Assembly (NCBI RefSeq): GCF_029975155.1
Contig: NZ_JARKPQ010000051.1
Location: 1-64,000 of the forward strand
Source of the DNA: Propionicimonas sp.
GTDB lineage: Bacteria; Actinomycetota; Actinomycetes; Propionibacteriales; Propionibacteriaceae
Length of the DNA stretch: 64,000 bases
Direction of reading: 5' to 3'
The position numbers and the translations under genes are program-made. The notes beneath the pieces are model-generated. The model was given only the letters and a program-made list of their open reading frames with translations. It was not told the origin of the DNA and made no database searches. Below, piece after piece: positions 40,151-48,356 of this stretch. Numbering within the stretch: position 1 is the first letter of the stretch; every line of letters starts with the position of its first letter.

Positions 40151-41536
40151 ATGGAAATGGAGCCAATCATGTCTGTTCATGTCGATCTCGACCTGCTCGC
40201 CCTGGACCTCGACGGCACCCTCGCCTGTCCCGGCGATCCCGGCTGGGACGAGGCCCGGCAGGCCTGGAACCTCGCCGTCGACCAGCAGCCGGCGGCCGTT
40301 GCGACGGTCGCGTCAGTGCGCGACGTCCGGACGGTCGTGTCCGCGGCCCGGCAGGCCGGCCTTCGGGTGGCCGCGCAGTCGACCGGCCACAACGCCTCGC
40401 CGATGGAGGACCTTGCCGGCACGATCCTGCTGCGGCTGTCCGAGCTGCGCGGCGTGTCGATCGACCCGTCCGAGCGGGTCGCCAGGGTCGAGGGCGGTGC
40501 CCAGTGGAGCGACGTCACGTCGGCGGCCGCGGAGCACGGGCTGGCCGCGCTGGCCGGTTCGTCCGGCGACGTCGGTGTGGCCGGCTACACCCTGGGCGGC
40601 GGGGTGAGCTGGCTGGCCCGGTCCCACGGACTGGCGCTCAACCACGTCCGGGCGTTCGAGGTCGTGACAGCGGACGGGGAGTTGCGGCGGGTCGACCCGC
40701 AGCACGACCCCGACCTGTTCTGGGCGCTGCGTGGGGGTGGCGGCAGCTTCGCCGTGGTCACCGCGATCGAGTTCGCCCTGTTCCCGATCCGGGAGGTGTA
40801 CGCCGGTGCGCTGTTCTACCCGCTCGAGCGCGCCAGCGACGTCCTGAACGCCTGGGCCCGCTGGACGGACACCGCCCCCGCCGAGGCCATGTCGATCGGC
40901 CGGCTCATCCGGTTCCCCGTGATGCCGGAGTTGCCGCCACAGCTGTCGGGCCGGTCCTTCGCGGTGGTCGAGGTGGCGACCACCCTCGACCCCGCCGCCG
41001 CCGACGACCTGCTCGCCCCGCTGCGGGCGCTCGGACCGGCGGACGACACCTTCGCCACCATCCCTGTCGAGCAGCTCGACCAGCTGAACATGGATCCACC
41101 GGCGCCCGTGCCCATGCACGGTGACGGCTGGCTGCAGACCGACCTGAGCACTGAGGCGGTCGAGGCGGTCCTGCAGGCGGCAGGCCCGGGAGTGGACACG
41201 CCCATCCTGGCCATCGATCTGCGCCATCTGGGTGCCGCAGTCACGCCGGGCCGGGGTGGCGGAGCGGTCGACGGCCTGCCCGGCGCGTTCCTCGGCTTCG
41301 CCCTCGGGATCACGCCCACGCCCGAGGACGTCCCGCCGGTGCGTGCGGCGGTCACCGGCCTCCTGGACGCGGTGGAACCATGGCGCGCACAGGGCATGTA
41401 CCTCAACTTCGCCGAGCATCCGAGCGACGTCAGCGGCTTCTACGACCCGCACACCTGGGCGCGGCTCCGCGCGGTCAAGCGGACCTACGACCCGGACGAC
41501 CTGATCCGGAGCAACCACCCCGTGCCGCCGGCCTGA
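40151..41536 (+). CDS. FAD-binding oxidoreductase (BBE/berberine-bridge type)
   Basis: A 461-residue PCMH/FAD_binding_4 protein with a C-terminal BBE tail (SGFYDPHTWARLRAVKRTYD then PDDLIRSNHP). Covalent His-FAD is suggested by AAQSTGHNASP near residue 80. The usual second attachment, the Cys in GRCPTVGxGG, is missing: this protein reads AGSSGDVGVAGYTLGGG, so it should carry FAD through one bond only. It oxidises an alcohol, sugar or similar; the substrate is unknown. Starts ATG 40151 and ATG 40169 both have weak ribosome sites. It is divergent from the LuxR-type gene. Confidence 0.87.
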   Translation: MEMEPIMSVHVDLDLLALDLDGTLACPGDPGWDEARQAWNLAVDQQPAAVATVASVRDVRTVVSAARQAGLRVAAQSTGHNASPMEDLAGTILLRLSELRGVSIDPSERVARVEGGAQWSDVTSAAAEHGLAALAGSSGDVGVAGYTLGGGVSWLARSHGLALNHVRAFEVVTADGELRRVDPQHDPDLFWALRGGGGSFAVVTAIEFALFPIREVYAGALFYPLERASDVLNAWARWTDTAPAEAMSIGRLIRFPVMPELPPQLSGRSFAVVEVATTLDPAAADDLLAPLRALGPADDTFATIPVEQLDQLNMDPPAPVPMHGDGWLQTDLSTEAVEAVLQAAGPGVDTPILAIDLRHLGAAVTPGRGGGAVDGLPGAFLGFALGITPTPEDVPPVRAAVTGLLDAVEPWRAQGMYLNFAEHPSDVSGFYDPHTWARLRAVKRTYDPDDLIRSNHPVPPA

Positions 41537-41560
41537 GGGGAAGCGAGGTACGGTGCCTGG

Positions 41561-42319
41561 ATGGACCTGGACGGCAAGCGCTGCCTGGTCATCGGCGGCG
41601 GTGGCGAAGGCATCGGCCGAGCCATCGCTCGGGCCTTCGGCGAGGCGGGCGCAAGGGTCGTGGTCGCAGACGTGGACGAGCGACGTGCCCGAGAGGCGGC
41701 GGACGAACTCGGCGAGCGTGGCCTGCCGCTGACCGTGGACGTGCGGTCCCCGTCCGACCTCACCTTCATGGTCGACCAGTCGATGGAGTGGCTGGGTGGC
41801 CTGGACGTGGTCGTGACCGTGGTCGGAGGGCAGGTCGCGTTCGTCCCCGCCGTGCCTCTGCACGAGATCGAGGACGGCGACTGGGACACGATCTACGAAC
41901 TCAACCTTCGCTACGTCGCTCGCACCCTGCGCCTGGTCCTGCCCCGACTCCTCGACCAGGGCACGGGCGCGTCGATCGTGAGCGTCGGCTCGATCGCGGG
42001 GGTCATGGCCGCGCCCGACCAGGCGGCGTACGGCGTCATGAAGGCCGGCCTGCTGAGCCTGTCGAGAACGGTCGCGGCCGAGTACTCACACGCGGCGATC
42101 CGGATGAACGTCATTGTCTGCGGTGCCATCGCCACGGCCGCGTCCTCGAACACCGCGACCGACGGGTGGGTCGAGGAGATCCCGAGCGGCCGCTACGGAA
42201 CGACCGCCGAGGTCGCCGCCGCAGCGGTGTACCTCGCCTCGGACAGTTCGGCGTACATGACCGGTCAGCAACTGGTGCTCGACGGCGGGGTCTCGGTACG
42301 CGGTCCCTTCCCCTCGTGA
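41561..42319 (+). CDS. Short-chain dehydrogenase/reductase
   Basis: A 252-residue classical SDR: GKRCLVIGGGGEGIGRAIAR (dinucleotide site), VVTVVGGQ in place of NNAG, catalytic S in IVSVGSIAGV, and YGVMK (Tyr-xxx-Lys) in AAPDQAAYGVMKAG. C-terminal DGGVSVRGP. NAD(P)-dependent oxidoreductase of unknown substrate. ATG 41561 follows TACGGT (41549-41554) by six bases, a leaderless pattern. The 3' end (42111-42319) overlaps, on the opposite strand, an unusual read-through tail of the MazF-like gene. Confidence 0.9.
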   Translation: MDLDGKRCLVIGGGGEGIGRAIARAFGEAGARVVVADVDERRAREAADELGERGLPLTVDVRSPSDLTFMVDQSMEWLGGLDVVVTVVGGQVAFVPAVPLHEIEDGDWDTIYELNLRYVARTLRLVLPRLLDQGTGASIVSVGSIAGVMAAPDQAAYGVMKAGLLSLSRTVAAEYSHAAIRMNVIVCGAIATAASSNTATDGWVEEIPSGRYGTTAEVAAAAVYLASDSSAYMTGQQLVLDGGVSVRGPFPS

Positions 42320-42686
42320 CCGTTCCTGCCAGGCCTGCACCCGGCCCACCACCCGCAACGAACATTCGTGGCAGAGCGAGGAAGTCGCGCAGCCACCGAT
42401 CCACATCGCGCATCGTCGCCGCGTCCACGACGCCGATCTCCCCGGCCAGCCGGTCGCGGGTCACCGTCCGCGGCTGTTCGGTCATCGCGAACATCGGCTG
42501 CGGCAGGGCCACCTGGTCGCCACGGAGGAGAACATGGTTCGGCCATCCCCGGTCCGTGGTCGTCGCCGGCAGGACGATCGCGAGAGTGTCGGCCTGCTCC
42601 AGGTACAGGTCACTGGCAATGACGAGCACGGGACGACGCCCGGCCTGCTCGCGACCGCGAACCGGGTCGAGTTCGGCCCACACCAC
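42111..42686 (-). CDS. MazF/PemK-like toxin with anomalous ends
   Basis: Residues 1 to about 108 are a PemK/MazF-type RNase: VWAELDPVRGREQAGRRPVL, VLPATTTDRGWPNHVLL, then LAGEIGVVDAATMRDVDRWL and RDFLAL, where such proteins normally end. Here no stop follows and the frame continues about 83 more codons of Arg/Pro-rich sequence antisense to the SDR gene. The start is also odd: the frame upstream reads VRRGS, matching the family N-terminus (R-R-G-x), but has no start codon there, so GTG 42686 is the first available. It lies just after the RHH antitoxin gene. It may be active with a degenerate tail, or a decaying toxin. Confidence 0.7.
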   Translation of the reverse strand: MVWAELDPVRGREQAGRRPVLVIASDLYLEQADTLAIVLPATTTDRGWPNHVLLRGDQVALPQPMFAMTEQPRTVTRDRLAGEIGVVDAATMRDVDRWLRDFLALPRMFVAGGGPGAGLAGTVTRGRDRVPRPRRRAPVADRSCTPNCPRRGTPLRRRPRRSFRSGRSGSPRPTRRSRCSRTRPWRWHRRQ

Positions 42687-42702
42687 CGAGCCACGACGGA
42701 CG

Positions 42703-42933
42703 TCACTCGTCGTCGGGGCCGTCAGCGAGGGTCACGTCCCACGACCGGAACTCGTCCCAGTAGGTCACATCAGCACGCCTGACCGCGCGGCCGAAGGCCT
42801 CCATGCGCTGCCTGCGCTCGTACGCGTCGAGCAGGCCCTCGATGAGTCCGGCGGCCGTGACTCCACGCTCGCGCGCGTCGTGGTTGATCCGGTCGCGAAG
42901 CTCGACCGGAACCTTGATCGTGGTCGTCGCCAT
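42703..42933 (-). CDS. Ribbon-helix-helix antitoxin
   Basis: A 76-residue protein beginning MATTTIKVPVELRDRINHDA, an RHH DNA-binding fold (beta strand TTIKVPVEL, then helices), with an acidic C-terminus (VTLADGPDDE) that would bind and block the toxin. ATG 42933 is chosen because the RHH strand starts right after it. It precedes the MazF-like gene as in mazEF pairs and should repress the module through its operator. The stop TGA at 42703-42705 lies 17 bases before the toxin GTG. Confidence 0.78.
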   Translation of the reverse strand: MATTTIKVPVELRDRINHDARERGVTAAGLIEGLLDAYERRQRMEAFGRAVRRADVTYWDEFRSWDVTLADGPDDE

Positions 42934-43033
42934 ACCGCTCACACTGCCAAGCAGTAGACGCATCGGGCTACCTGACCCGGCCGCCGGCGCGCGGACGTGG
43001 ACGGTCGCCGGGGCCGCTGGCCACAATCGGTGG

Positions 43034-43372
43034 ATGCGAAGCGTGCTGACAGCCGACCACGAGATCCCGAGGCGTGCGCCGTTGACGATCGGGCCGGGTG
43101 AGGTGGTCCAGGTGGGCGATCGGGACACAGAGTGGCCTGCGTTCGTGTTCATCACGAGCGCTCGCGGATCTGGTTGGGTGCCGGCTCGTCTCATCGATGC
43201 CGAGGGGGCGACGGGCACCGTTCGCGCACCCTATGACACGACCGAACTCCCTGCATCCAGGGGCGAACGGGTCGACGTCATCCGGGATGACGCAGAGAGC
43301 GGGTGGTCCTGGTGTCGGAACGCCGAAGGCCGTGAAGGCTGGGTGCCCAACCGCGTGCTTCGCAGTCTCTAG
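43034..43372 (+). CDS. Small protein with two SH3-like segments
   Basis: 112 residues containing two SH3-like units: a first with PGEVVQVGDRDTEWPAFVFI then GSGWVPARLI, and a second with LPASRGERVDVIRDDAESGW then EGREGWVPNRVL. The WVP ends of both are typical of bacterial SH3 variants. No signal peptide, so it is probably cytoplasmic. ATG 43034 is preceded by CACAAT seven bases upstream. It lies between two toxin-antitoxin modules without clear functional link. Confidence 0.75.
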   Translation: MRSVLTADHEIPRRAPLTIGPGEVVQVGDRDTEWPAFVFITSARGSGWVPARLIDAEGATGTVRAPYDTTELPASRGERVDVIRDDAESGWSWCRNAEGREGWVPNRVLRSL

Positions 43373-43443
43373 GCGGTCTCCTGGCGGTGGGTTAGCGCGC
43401 CTGGCCGGGGCCCTCAGACGCCGCTCGGCCTACGACCCATCGG

Positions 43444-43863
43444 TCAGACATTCCAGGGATCGATCAACTCGACTCCGGTGCCGGTGAAGTCGCTGGTGTT
43501 CCGGGACGCGCATGCCGCGTCGTGCGCCCGGCAGATGGCGGCGATCTGGGCGTCGGCGGTGTGAATCGGCCGGCCCGCCTGTTCCCGTGCAGCGAGGATG
43601 TCCGCGTACTTGTCGGCGGCCCTCTCGTCGAACGACAGGATCGCCCTGGACTCCCGATAGGGCTCCAGCGCAGCATCGATCCTCGCGGCGAGCGTCGAAC
43701 GGCGCCTGCCCCTCGGAAGGCGACGCAGGCCTGCCAACAGTTCGGCGAGGGTAATGGCCGTGATCGCGACGTCGCCGGTGAGGTCTTCCATCCATGCGAC
43801 GACCGCGTCGTCCGGCTCCGGTCGCAGGATCTCCGAGATCACGTTTGTGTCGAGGACGATCAC
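43444..43863 (-). CDS. vapC: VapC toxin (PIN-domain RNase)
   Basis: A 139-residue PIN domain: MIVLDTNVISEILRPEPD with catalytic Asp 5, AITAITLAELLAGLRRLPRG with Glu near 41, IHTADAQIAAICRAHDAA with Asp near 103, and ASRNTSDFTGTGVELIDPW. These are the acidic residues that hold Mg2+ for RNA cleavage in VapC/FitB toxins. GTG 43863 overlaps the antitoxin stop (GTGA), so the pair is coupled. All residues look intact, so the toxin should be active unless held by its antitoxin. Confidence 0.92.
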   Translation of the reverse strand: MIVLDTNVISEILRPEPDDAVVAWMEDLTGDVAITAITLAELLAGLRRLPRGRRRSTLAARIDAALEPYRESRAILSFDERAADKYADILAAREQAGRPIHTADAQIAAICRAHDAACASRNTSDFTGTGVELIDPWNV

Positions 43864-44093
43864 CCGAAGTCCACCGCCCGGGCCACATCGGTGCGCCCTG
43901 GCAGGGGGAGGACCTCGATCCCGCCGGCCTCCTGCGCGGCGTGCATGAGCGCGAGGCCGATGTGCGGCCGCCGGGCGGCCCTCGTGAGGATGTCCCGGAC
44001 CTCAGCCTCCATGGAGCGGCCGTGCTCCTTCGCCTGGGCCGCGAGCTGCTGCTTGACGGACTCGTCGAGCCCGCGGACGACGATGGACGACAT
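43860..44093 (-). CDS. vapB: VapB/FitA-like antitoxin
   Basis: A 77-residue antitoxin: MSSIVVRGLDESVKQQLAAQ then AKEHGRSMEAEVRDILTRA is the FitA/VapB ribbon-helix-helix, and the C-terminal IEVLPLPGRTDVARAVDFG is the toxin-binding tail. ATG 44093 follows GGAGGTGG with good spacing and is preferred to the in-frame GTG 44102. It should repress its own promoter through the palindrome at 44109-44130. Confidence 0.9.
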   Translation of the reverse strand: MSSIVVRGLDESVKQQLAAQAKEHGRSMEAEVRDILTRAARRPHIGLALMHAAQEAGGIEVLPLPGRTDVARAVDFG

Positions 44094-44108
44094 CAGAACC
44101 ACCTCCAG

Positions 44109-44130
44109 TTGCTATCAGTCATGATAGCAA
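44109..44130. promoter_or_regulatory. Operator/promoter palindrome of vapBC
   Basis: TTGCTATCA (44109-44117) and TGATAGCAA (44122-44130) form a perfect 9-bp inverted repeat with a 4-base spacer, 16 bases before the antitoxin start. On the minus strand it contains TATCAT, a good -10 box. It is AT-rich compared with the surrounding DNA, which suits a VapBC autorepression site. Confidence 0.7.
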
Positions 44131-44176
44131 TACAGGCGGCGTCCGCCCGCCGACAGATCACACCAGGGGCCGAAGG

Positions 44177-45250
44177 CTAGACGTTGAACCTGAACTCCAC
44201 CACGTCGCCGTCGGCCATCACGTAGTCCTTGCCCTCCAGGCGGACCTTGCCGGCCGCCTTCGCCGCAGCCAGCGAACCTGCCGCCACGAGATCGTCGTAG
44301 CTGACCACCTCGGCCTTGATGAAGCCCTTCTGGAAGTCGGTGTGGATCACTCCGGCCGCCTCGGGCGCCGTGGCGCCCTTCCGGATCGTCCAGGCGCGCG
44401 ACTCCTTCGGGCCGGCGGTCAGGTAGCTCTGCAGGCCGAGCGTCTCGTAGCCCACGCGCGCGAGGGTGTCCAGACCGGGCTCGGCAATGCCCATCTCCAC
44501 CAGGAACTCGCGCGCCTCGTCCGGCTCCATCTCGACCAGCTCGGACTCGATCTTCGCGTCCAGGAAGATCGCCTCCGCCGGCGCGACGAGCGCCCTCATC
44601 CGCTCCACCAGTCCGGTGTCGGCCAGTTCGTCGGAGTCGCAGTTGAACACGTACAGGTACGGCTTGGCCGTCAGCAGGAACAGCTCGCGCAGCGGCCCGA
44701 GGTCGAGCCCGGCCGCGTGGACGCCGACGCCGGAGTCCAGCACCTGCTGCGCCTCGCGGGCGGCGTCCAGCTCCCCTTGGCGCTCCTTCTTGAACCGCGC
44801 CTCCTTCTCCAGCCGGGGCAGCGCCTTCTCCAGCGTCTGCAGGTCGGCCAGGATCAGCTCGGTGCGGATCGTCTCGATGTCGCTGCCGGGGTTCACCGCC
44901 CCGTCCACGTGGGTCACGTCCGGGTCGCGGAAGACCCGGGTGACCTGGCAGATCGCGTCGGCCTCGCGGATGTTGGCCAGGAACGCGTTGCCCATCCCCT
45001 CGCCCTGGGAGGCGCCCTTCACGATGCCCGCGATGTCGACGAAGCTCACCGTCGCCGGGACGGTGCGCTCCGAACGGAACATCTCCGACAGCACTGGCAG
45101 CCGGTCGTCCGGCACCCCCACCACGCCCACGTTCGGCTCGATCGTCGCGAACGGGTAGTTCGCCGCGAGCACGTTGTTGCGGGTCAGTGCGTTGAACAGG
45201 GTGGACTTGCCTGCGTTGGGGAGTCCGACGATGCCGATGGTGAGAGCCAC
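44177..45250 (-). CDS. ychF: YchF/OLA1 family ATPase
   Basis: A 357-residue Obg-related P-loop protein: TIGIVGLPNAGKSTLFNALT (G1), FVDIAGIVKGASQGEGMGNA (G3), a helical hairpin insert (LPRLEKEARFKKERQGELDA), and a C-terminal TGS domain with IHTDFQKGFIKAEVVSYDDL. The G4 motif is altered (FNCDSDE in place of NKxD), in line with YchF using ATP. It binds ribosomes and takes part in stress regulation. GTG 45250 follows TAGGCT (45259-45264) by eight bases, giving a leaderless mRNA. Confidence 0.96.
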   Translation of the reverse strand: MALTIGIVGLPNAGKSTLFNALTRNNVLAANYPFATIEPNVGVVGVPDDRLPVLSEMFRSERTVPATVSFVDIAGIVKGASQGEGMGNAFLANIREADAICQVTRVFRDPDVTHVDGAVNPGSDIETIRTELILADLQTLEKALPRLEKEARFKKERQGELDAAREAQQVLDSGVGVHAAGLDLGPLRELFLLTAKPYLYVFNCDSDELADTGLVERMRALVAPAEAIFLDAKIESELVEMEPDEAREFLVEMGIAEPGLDTLARVGYETLGLQSYLTAGPKESRAWTIRKGATAPEAAGVIHTDFQKGFIKAEVVSYDDLVAAGSLAAAKAAGKVRLEGKDYVMADGDVVEFRFNV

Positions 45251-45292
45251 GTCGGCCTAGCCTAGCGGCGGACGCGGGGCCCGCTGACCGGC

Positions 45293-45580
45293 TCAGCGTG
45301 CGCTGCCGCTGCCCGAGGCCTCGGACGGTGTCGGGTTCGACATCGCGTTGAGCGCCAGCGCCCACAGGATGAGCGTGCCCACGACGACGCCCACGAGCAG
45401 CCACAGCAACCACCGCGGCCCGCGCAGGAAGAACACCGCGGCAGCGGCCAGCAGCGCCACGACACCGACCGTGGTCCCGATCGGCGGGAAGAAGTCGGTG
45501 AGCAGGAGCCCGAACACCGCGCCCGGCAGGACGAGCCAGGGCTGCCAGAGGCCTGGGCGACTCACCCCCGTAGTGGTCAT
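45293..45580 (-). CDS. Small membrane protein, unknown
   Basis: 95 residues with two or three hydrophobic segments: WQPWLVLPGAVFGLLLTDFF, then TVGVVALLAAAAVFFLRGPR and LLWLLVGVVVGTLILWALAL. Tail is Ser/Gly-rich. ATG 45580 is chosen for its GAGAGGGG ribosome site; a longer in-frame start at 45670 would add a polar stretch without support. It lies just upstream of ychF on the same strand but is not clearly linked to it. No domain known. Confidence 0.65.
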   Translation of the reverse strand: MTTTGVSRPGLWQPWLVLPGAVFGLLLTDFFPPIGTTVGVVALLAAAAVFFLRGPRWLLWLLVGVVVGTLILWALALNAMSNPTPSEASGSGSAR

Positions 45581-45702
45581 GTCGGCCCCTCTCCGTCGAG
45601 TAGTCGGTCCCAGCGTAGGCCGGACCGGTTGGCCGTGAGTTCGTCCACCGTCATTCGTGGACGAACTCACACTCTGCGCCGACAGCGCGAGAAGGTGGGG
45701 CC

Positions 45703-46317
45703 ATGGAGCTGAACGCGGTGCTGTTCGACCTCGGCGGGGTCGTGCTCGAGTGGGAACCAGAGCGCGCCTTCGAGCACGTGATGGACGCGAGCGAGATACT
45801 CGCGTTCATGGACCGCGTCGGGTTCGCAGCGTGGAACCACGCCCAGGACGCCGGACGCTCGTGGGCCGAGGCGGAGACCACGCTGATCGCCCGCTTCCCC
45901 GCCGACGCGGACGCCATCCTCGCCTACCGGCGGCACTTCGAGGCCACCCTCACCGGCACCGTGCCCGGAACGCCGGCGATCCTCGATGAGCTCGCAGCGG
46001 CCGACGTCCCGATCGCCGCGCTCACGAACTGGTCCGCCGAGACATTCCCCGTTGCCAGAGACAAGTTCGAGATCCTCGATCGGTTCGCGACCATCGTGGT
46101 CTCGGGCGAGGAGCAGCTCGCCAAGCCCGACCCGGCCATCTTCGTCCTGGCCTGCGAGCGGGCGGGCTTCACCCCGTCCCGGACGGTCTTCGTCGACGAC
46201 TCCCCCGGCAACGTCGAGGCCGCCGAGACAGTCGGCCTCACCGGCCTGGTCTTCACCGACGCCGACCGGTTGCGCGCCGACCTCGTCCGGCTCGGTCTGG
46301 TGCCCTACTCCGCGTAG
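45703..46317 (+). CDS. HAD-superfamily hydrolase (subfamily IA)
   Basis: A 204-residue HAD phosphatase-like protein: LNAVLFDLGGVVLEWEPERA (D-x-x-G catalytic box, with Gly in the place of the second Asp), IAALTNWSAETFPVAR, SGEEQLAKPDPAIFVLACER, and TVFVDDSPGNVEAAETVGLT. It resembles YihX/haloacid dehalogenase-type sugar phosphatases or 2-haloacid dehalogenases. Motif I is DxGG and lacks the second Asp used as general acid by phosphatases, so a non-phosphatase reaction is possible. The last 13 bases overlap the end of the convergent aminopeptidase gene. Confidence 0.88.
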   Translation: MELNAVLFDLGGVVLEWEPERAFEHVMDASEILAFMDRVGFAAWNHAQDAGRSWAEAETTLIARFPADADAILAYRRHFEATLTGTVPGTPAILDELAAADVPIAALTNWSAETFPVARDKFEILDRFATIVVSGEEQLAKPDPAIFVLACERAGFTPSRTVFVDDSPGNVEAAETVGLTGLVFTDADRLRADLVRLGLVPYSA

Positions 46318-47555
46318 AACGCCCGCAGCGCGTCGGCCAGCCAACCCGGGTCCTGGACGCCGCACAGCTCGCGGGCGGAGTGCATGCTCAGCAGCGGCAC
46401 GCCGACGTCCACGCTCTGGATGCCCAGCCGGGTGGCGGTCAGGGGACCGATCGTCGAGCCGCACGGCACCGCGTTGTTGGACACGAACGGCTGCGTGGGC
46501 ACGCCGGCCGCGCGGCAGACCCGCAGCCAGCGGGCCGCGGACGGCCCCTCGGTCGTGTAGCGCTGGTTCGCGTTCACCTTCAGCAGCGGTCCGGCGTTCA
46601 CCGTCGGCCGGTGCTCGGGGTCGTGCAGCTGCGGGTAGTTCGGGTGGATCGCGTGCCCCGCGTCCGCCGAGATGACGAAGGACGCGGCCAGTGCCCGCTC
46701 GTAGTCGTCGCCGCTCCAGCCCAGCGAGCCCGCGATCCGGCGCAGCACGCTCTCCAGGAGCGGTCCGGACGCCCCGCTGCGCGAGCCGCTGCCGATCTCC
46801 TCGTGGTCGAAGCAGGCCAGCACCTGCACCTGGTCGGACGCCTCCGCGGCCACCAGCGCGACCACACCGGCGTGCACACTGCTCAGGTTGTCGAGGCGGG
46901 CGGACGCGAGGAACTCCCCGGTCACGCCGATGAACGCCGGCGGTTCCGCGACGGCCGCGAACAGGTCGTGGCCGTCGATCTCGTCGCGATGGATGCCCAG
47001 GGTCCCGGCCACGGCGGCCAGCAGGTCGAGCGAGGCGGTGCCGAAGACCGGTTTGAGGTTCACCTGCCGGTCGAGGTGCAGGTTGTCGTTGACACTGCGG
47101 TCGAGGTGCGGCGCCACCTGGGGGATGCGCAGCCAGGCCGGCGTCGAGACCAGCCGGACCTCGCCGTCGCGCGTGACCACCCGTCCGGCCAGCCCGAACT
47201 CGCGGTCGAGCCAGGAGTTCAGCAGCGGCCCGCCGTACACCTCCATGCCGGCCTGCGACCAGCCGAAGGCATAGGCGGACGGCTCCGGTTTGAGCTTGAA
47301 GCCGGGCGAGTCGGTGTGCGCGCCGACGATCCGGAAGCCGGCCGGGCCGCCGATCGCGTCCGGCACCCGCCAGGCGACGACCGCGCCGTCCCTGATCACA
47401 TAGCGCGCGCCGCCCGCCTGCCAGGGTTCGGCCTCCTGCTGCGCGGTGAATCCGGCGGCGGTCAGCCGTCGGGCCAACTCTGCGGCGGCGTGATAGCTGG
47501 ACGGGGAGGCGGAGACGAAGGCGGCCAGGTCGCTGGCATGGGCGTGGTCAGGCAT
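46305..47555 (-). CDS. M18-family aspartyl aminopeptidase
   Basis: A 416-residue zinc peptidase: IVGAHTDSPGFKLKPEPSAY (first metal His and Asp), SARLDNLSSVHAGVVAL (bridging Asp), ACFDHEEIGSGSRSGASG (Glu/metal), ISADAGHAIHPNYPQLHDPE, and the C-terminal LSMHSARELCGVQDPGWLAD with the last metal His. It removes N-terminal acidic residues from peptides in the cytoplasm, as ApeB or PepC-type M18 enzymes do. ATG 47555 is preceded by CAGACT with six bases between, a leaderless pattern. It is convergent with the HAD gene. Confidence 0.92.
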   Translation of the reverse strand: MPDHAHASDLAAFVSASPSSYHAAAELARRLTAAGFTAQQEAEPWQAGGARYVIRDGAVVAWRVPDAIGGPAGFRIVGAHTDSPGFKLKPEPSAYAFGWSQAGMEVYGGPLLNSWLDREFGLAGRVVTRDGEVRLVSTPAWLRIPQVAPHLDRSVNDNLHLDRQVNLKPVFGTASLDLLAAVAGTLGIHRDEIDGHDLFAAVAEPPAFIGVTGEFLASARLDNLSSVHAGVVALVAAEASDQVQVLACFDHEEIGSGSRSGASGPLLESVLRRIAGSLGWSGDDYERALAASFVISADAGHAIHPNYPQLHDPEHRPTVNAGPLLKVNANQRYTTEGPSAARWLRVCRAAGVPTQPFVSNNAVPCGSTIGPLTATRLGIQSVDVGVPLLSMHSARELCGVQDPGWLADALRAFYAE

Positions 47556-47631
47556 GGGGCAAGTCTGCACCCGATCGCTGACAGCACATCAGGGAGACCC
47601 GTCGTCCCCGGATCCCCGCGGTCGGCACGCG

Positions 47632-48153
47632 CTACGTCTGCGGCTCGCGGCTCGCGGTCGCGCGGATGCCGAGATACTCGGCGAGGTCGGCCCGGGAGAC
47701 CTCGTACGTGTGGGCGCTGTGCACGGCCACCCACCGCGCGCGGCTCGGCCTACCCCGCCGCGCGATCCCGCCGCGGGCCTCGATCAGCAGGTCTCGCCGG
47801 ATCCGTTCGACCCGGGTGATCGCCCGCAACTCGATCTCCGCGCGGTTCATCGGGACGAGGCAGCGAACGGTGGTCGCGTCCACCGTCAGGGCGGGACGGT
47901 CACCCAGCAGGGCGAGCGCGAGGCTCCCGCTGGCCATGAAACCGCAGGCCAGGGCAAGCACGAGGCCAAGCACCAGCCCGGTGACGAAGCTGAGGCTCTC
48001 GACGGCGAACCAGAGAGCCACCAGCGCGAGGACGACCCAGACCGCGGCCTTCGCCCACAGCACCCACCGCGCGGACTCGGCGACTCGGGTCCCGACCACG
48101 TCGTCGCCGAGCTCCGGCAGGGGCACGAGTCCCTTCGGCAACTCGCCGGTCAT
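47632..48153 (-). CDS. Two-helix membrane protein, unknown
   Basis: A 173-residue protein with a polar N-terminus, two adjacent hydrophobic helices (WVLWAKAAVWVVLALVALWF and FVTGLVLGLVLALACGFMAS) and a C-terminal soluble part of PH-like or DUF3093-like appearance (LTVDATTVRCLVPMNRAEIE, ITRVERIRRDLLIEARGGIA). ATG 48153 follows GGAGGAGG, a strong site. I cannot assign a function. It is divergent from rmuC, separated by a family C palindrome. Confidence 0.68.
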   Translation of the reverse strand: MTGELPKGLVPLPELGDDVVGTRVAESARWVLWAKAAVWVVLALVALWFAVESLSFVTGLVLGLVLALACGFMASGSLALALLGDRPALTVDATTVRCLVPMNRAEIELRAITRVERIRRDLLIEARGGIARRGRPSRARWVAVHSAHTYEVSRADLAEYLGIRATASREPQT

Positions 48154-48172
48154 GGCTCCTCCTCCGTCCCAG

Positions 48173-48230
48173 GGACAGGTCCCCTTCCCGTTCACCTGAA
48201 CAGGAAGGGGACGGGTCCTTTCCCGTTCAC
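48173..48230. repeat. Family C palindrome between divergent genes
   Basis: GGACAGGTCCCCTTCC (48173-48188) and GGAAGGGGACGGGTCC (48203-48218) pair with two mismatches around a GTTCACCTGAAC centre, and CTTTCCCGTTCAC extends it to 48230. Same family as 25437-25471 and 62313-62345, but here it lies between two divergent genes rather than at a gene end. 48231-48356 holds no other gene. Confidence 0.65.
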
Positions 48231-48356
48231 GCCGCCACCCGGGGCCAGGGTGGCTGCGGACGGCTCGATCCGACCCTATCTGCTCGCCGTCCGGGGGCTC
48301 GGTTCGGGCTGCCCCGCGCGTCCACCGACGGACTGTCAGTGGCACCCGGCAGGATC

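Noticed and set aside
40190-40240. DLDGTL-like sequence at the N-terminus of the FAD oxidoreductase as a HAD domain.
   Set aside because: The rest of the protein is a complete FAD_binding_4/BBE enzyme; the match is chance within the family's usual N-terminal strand.
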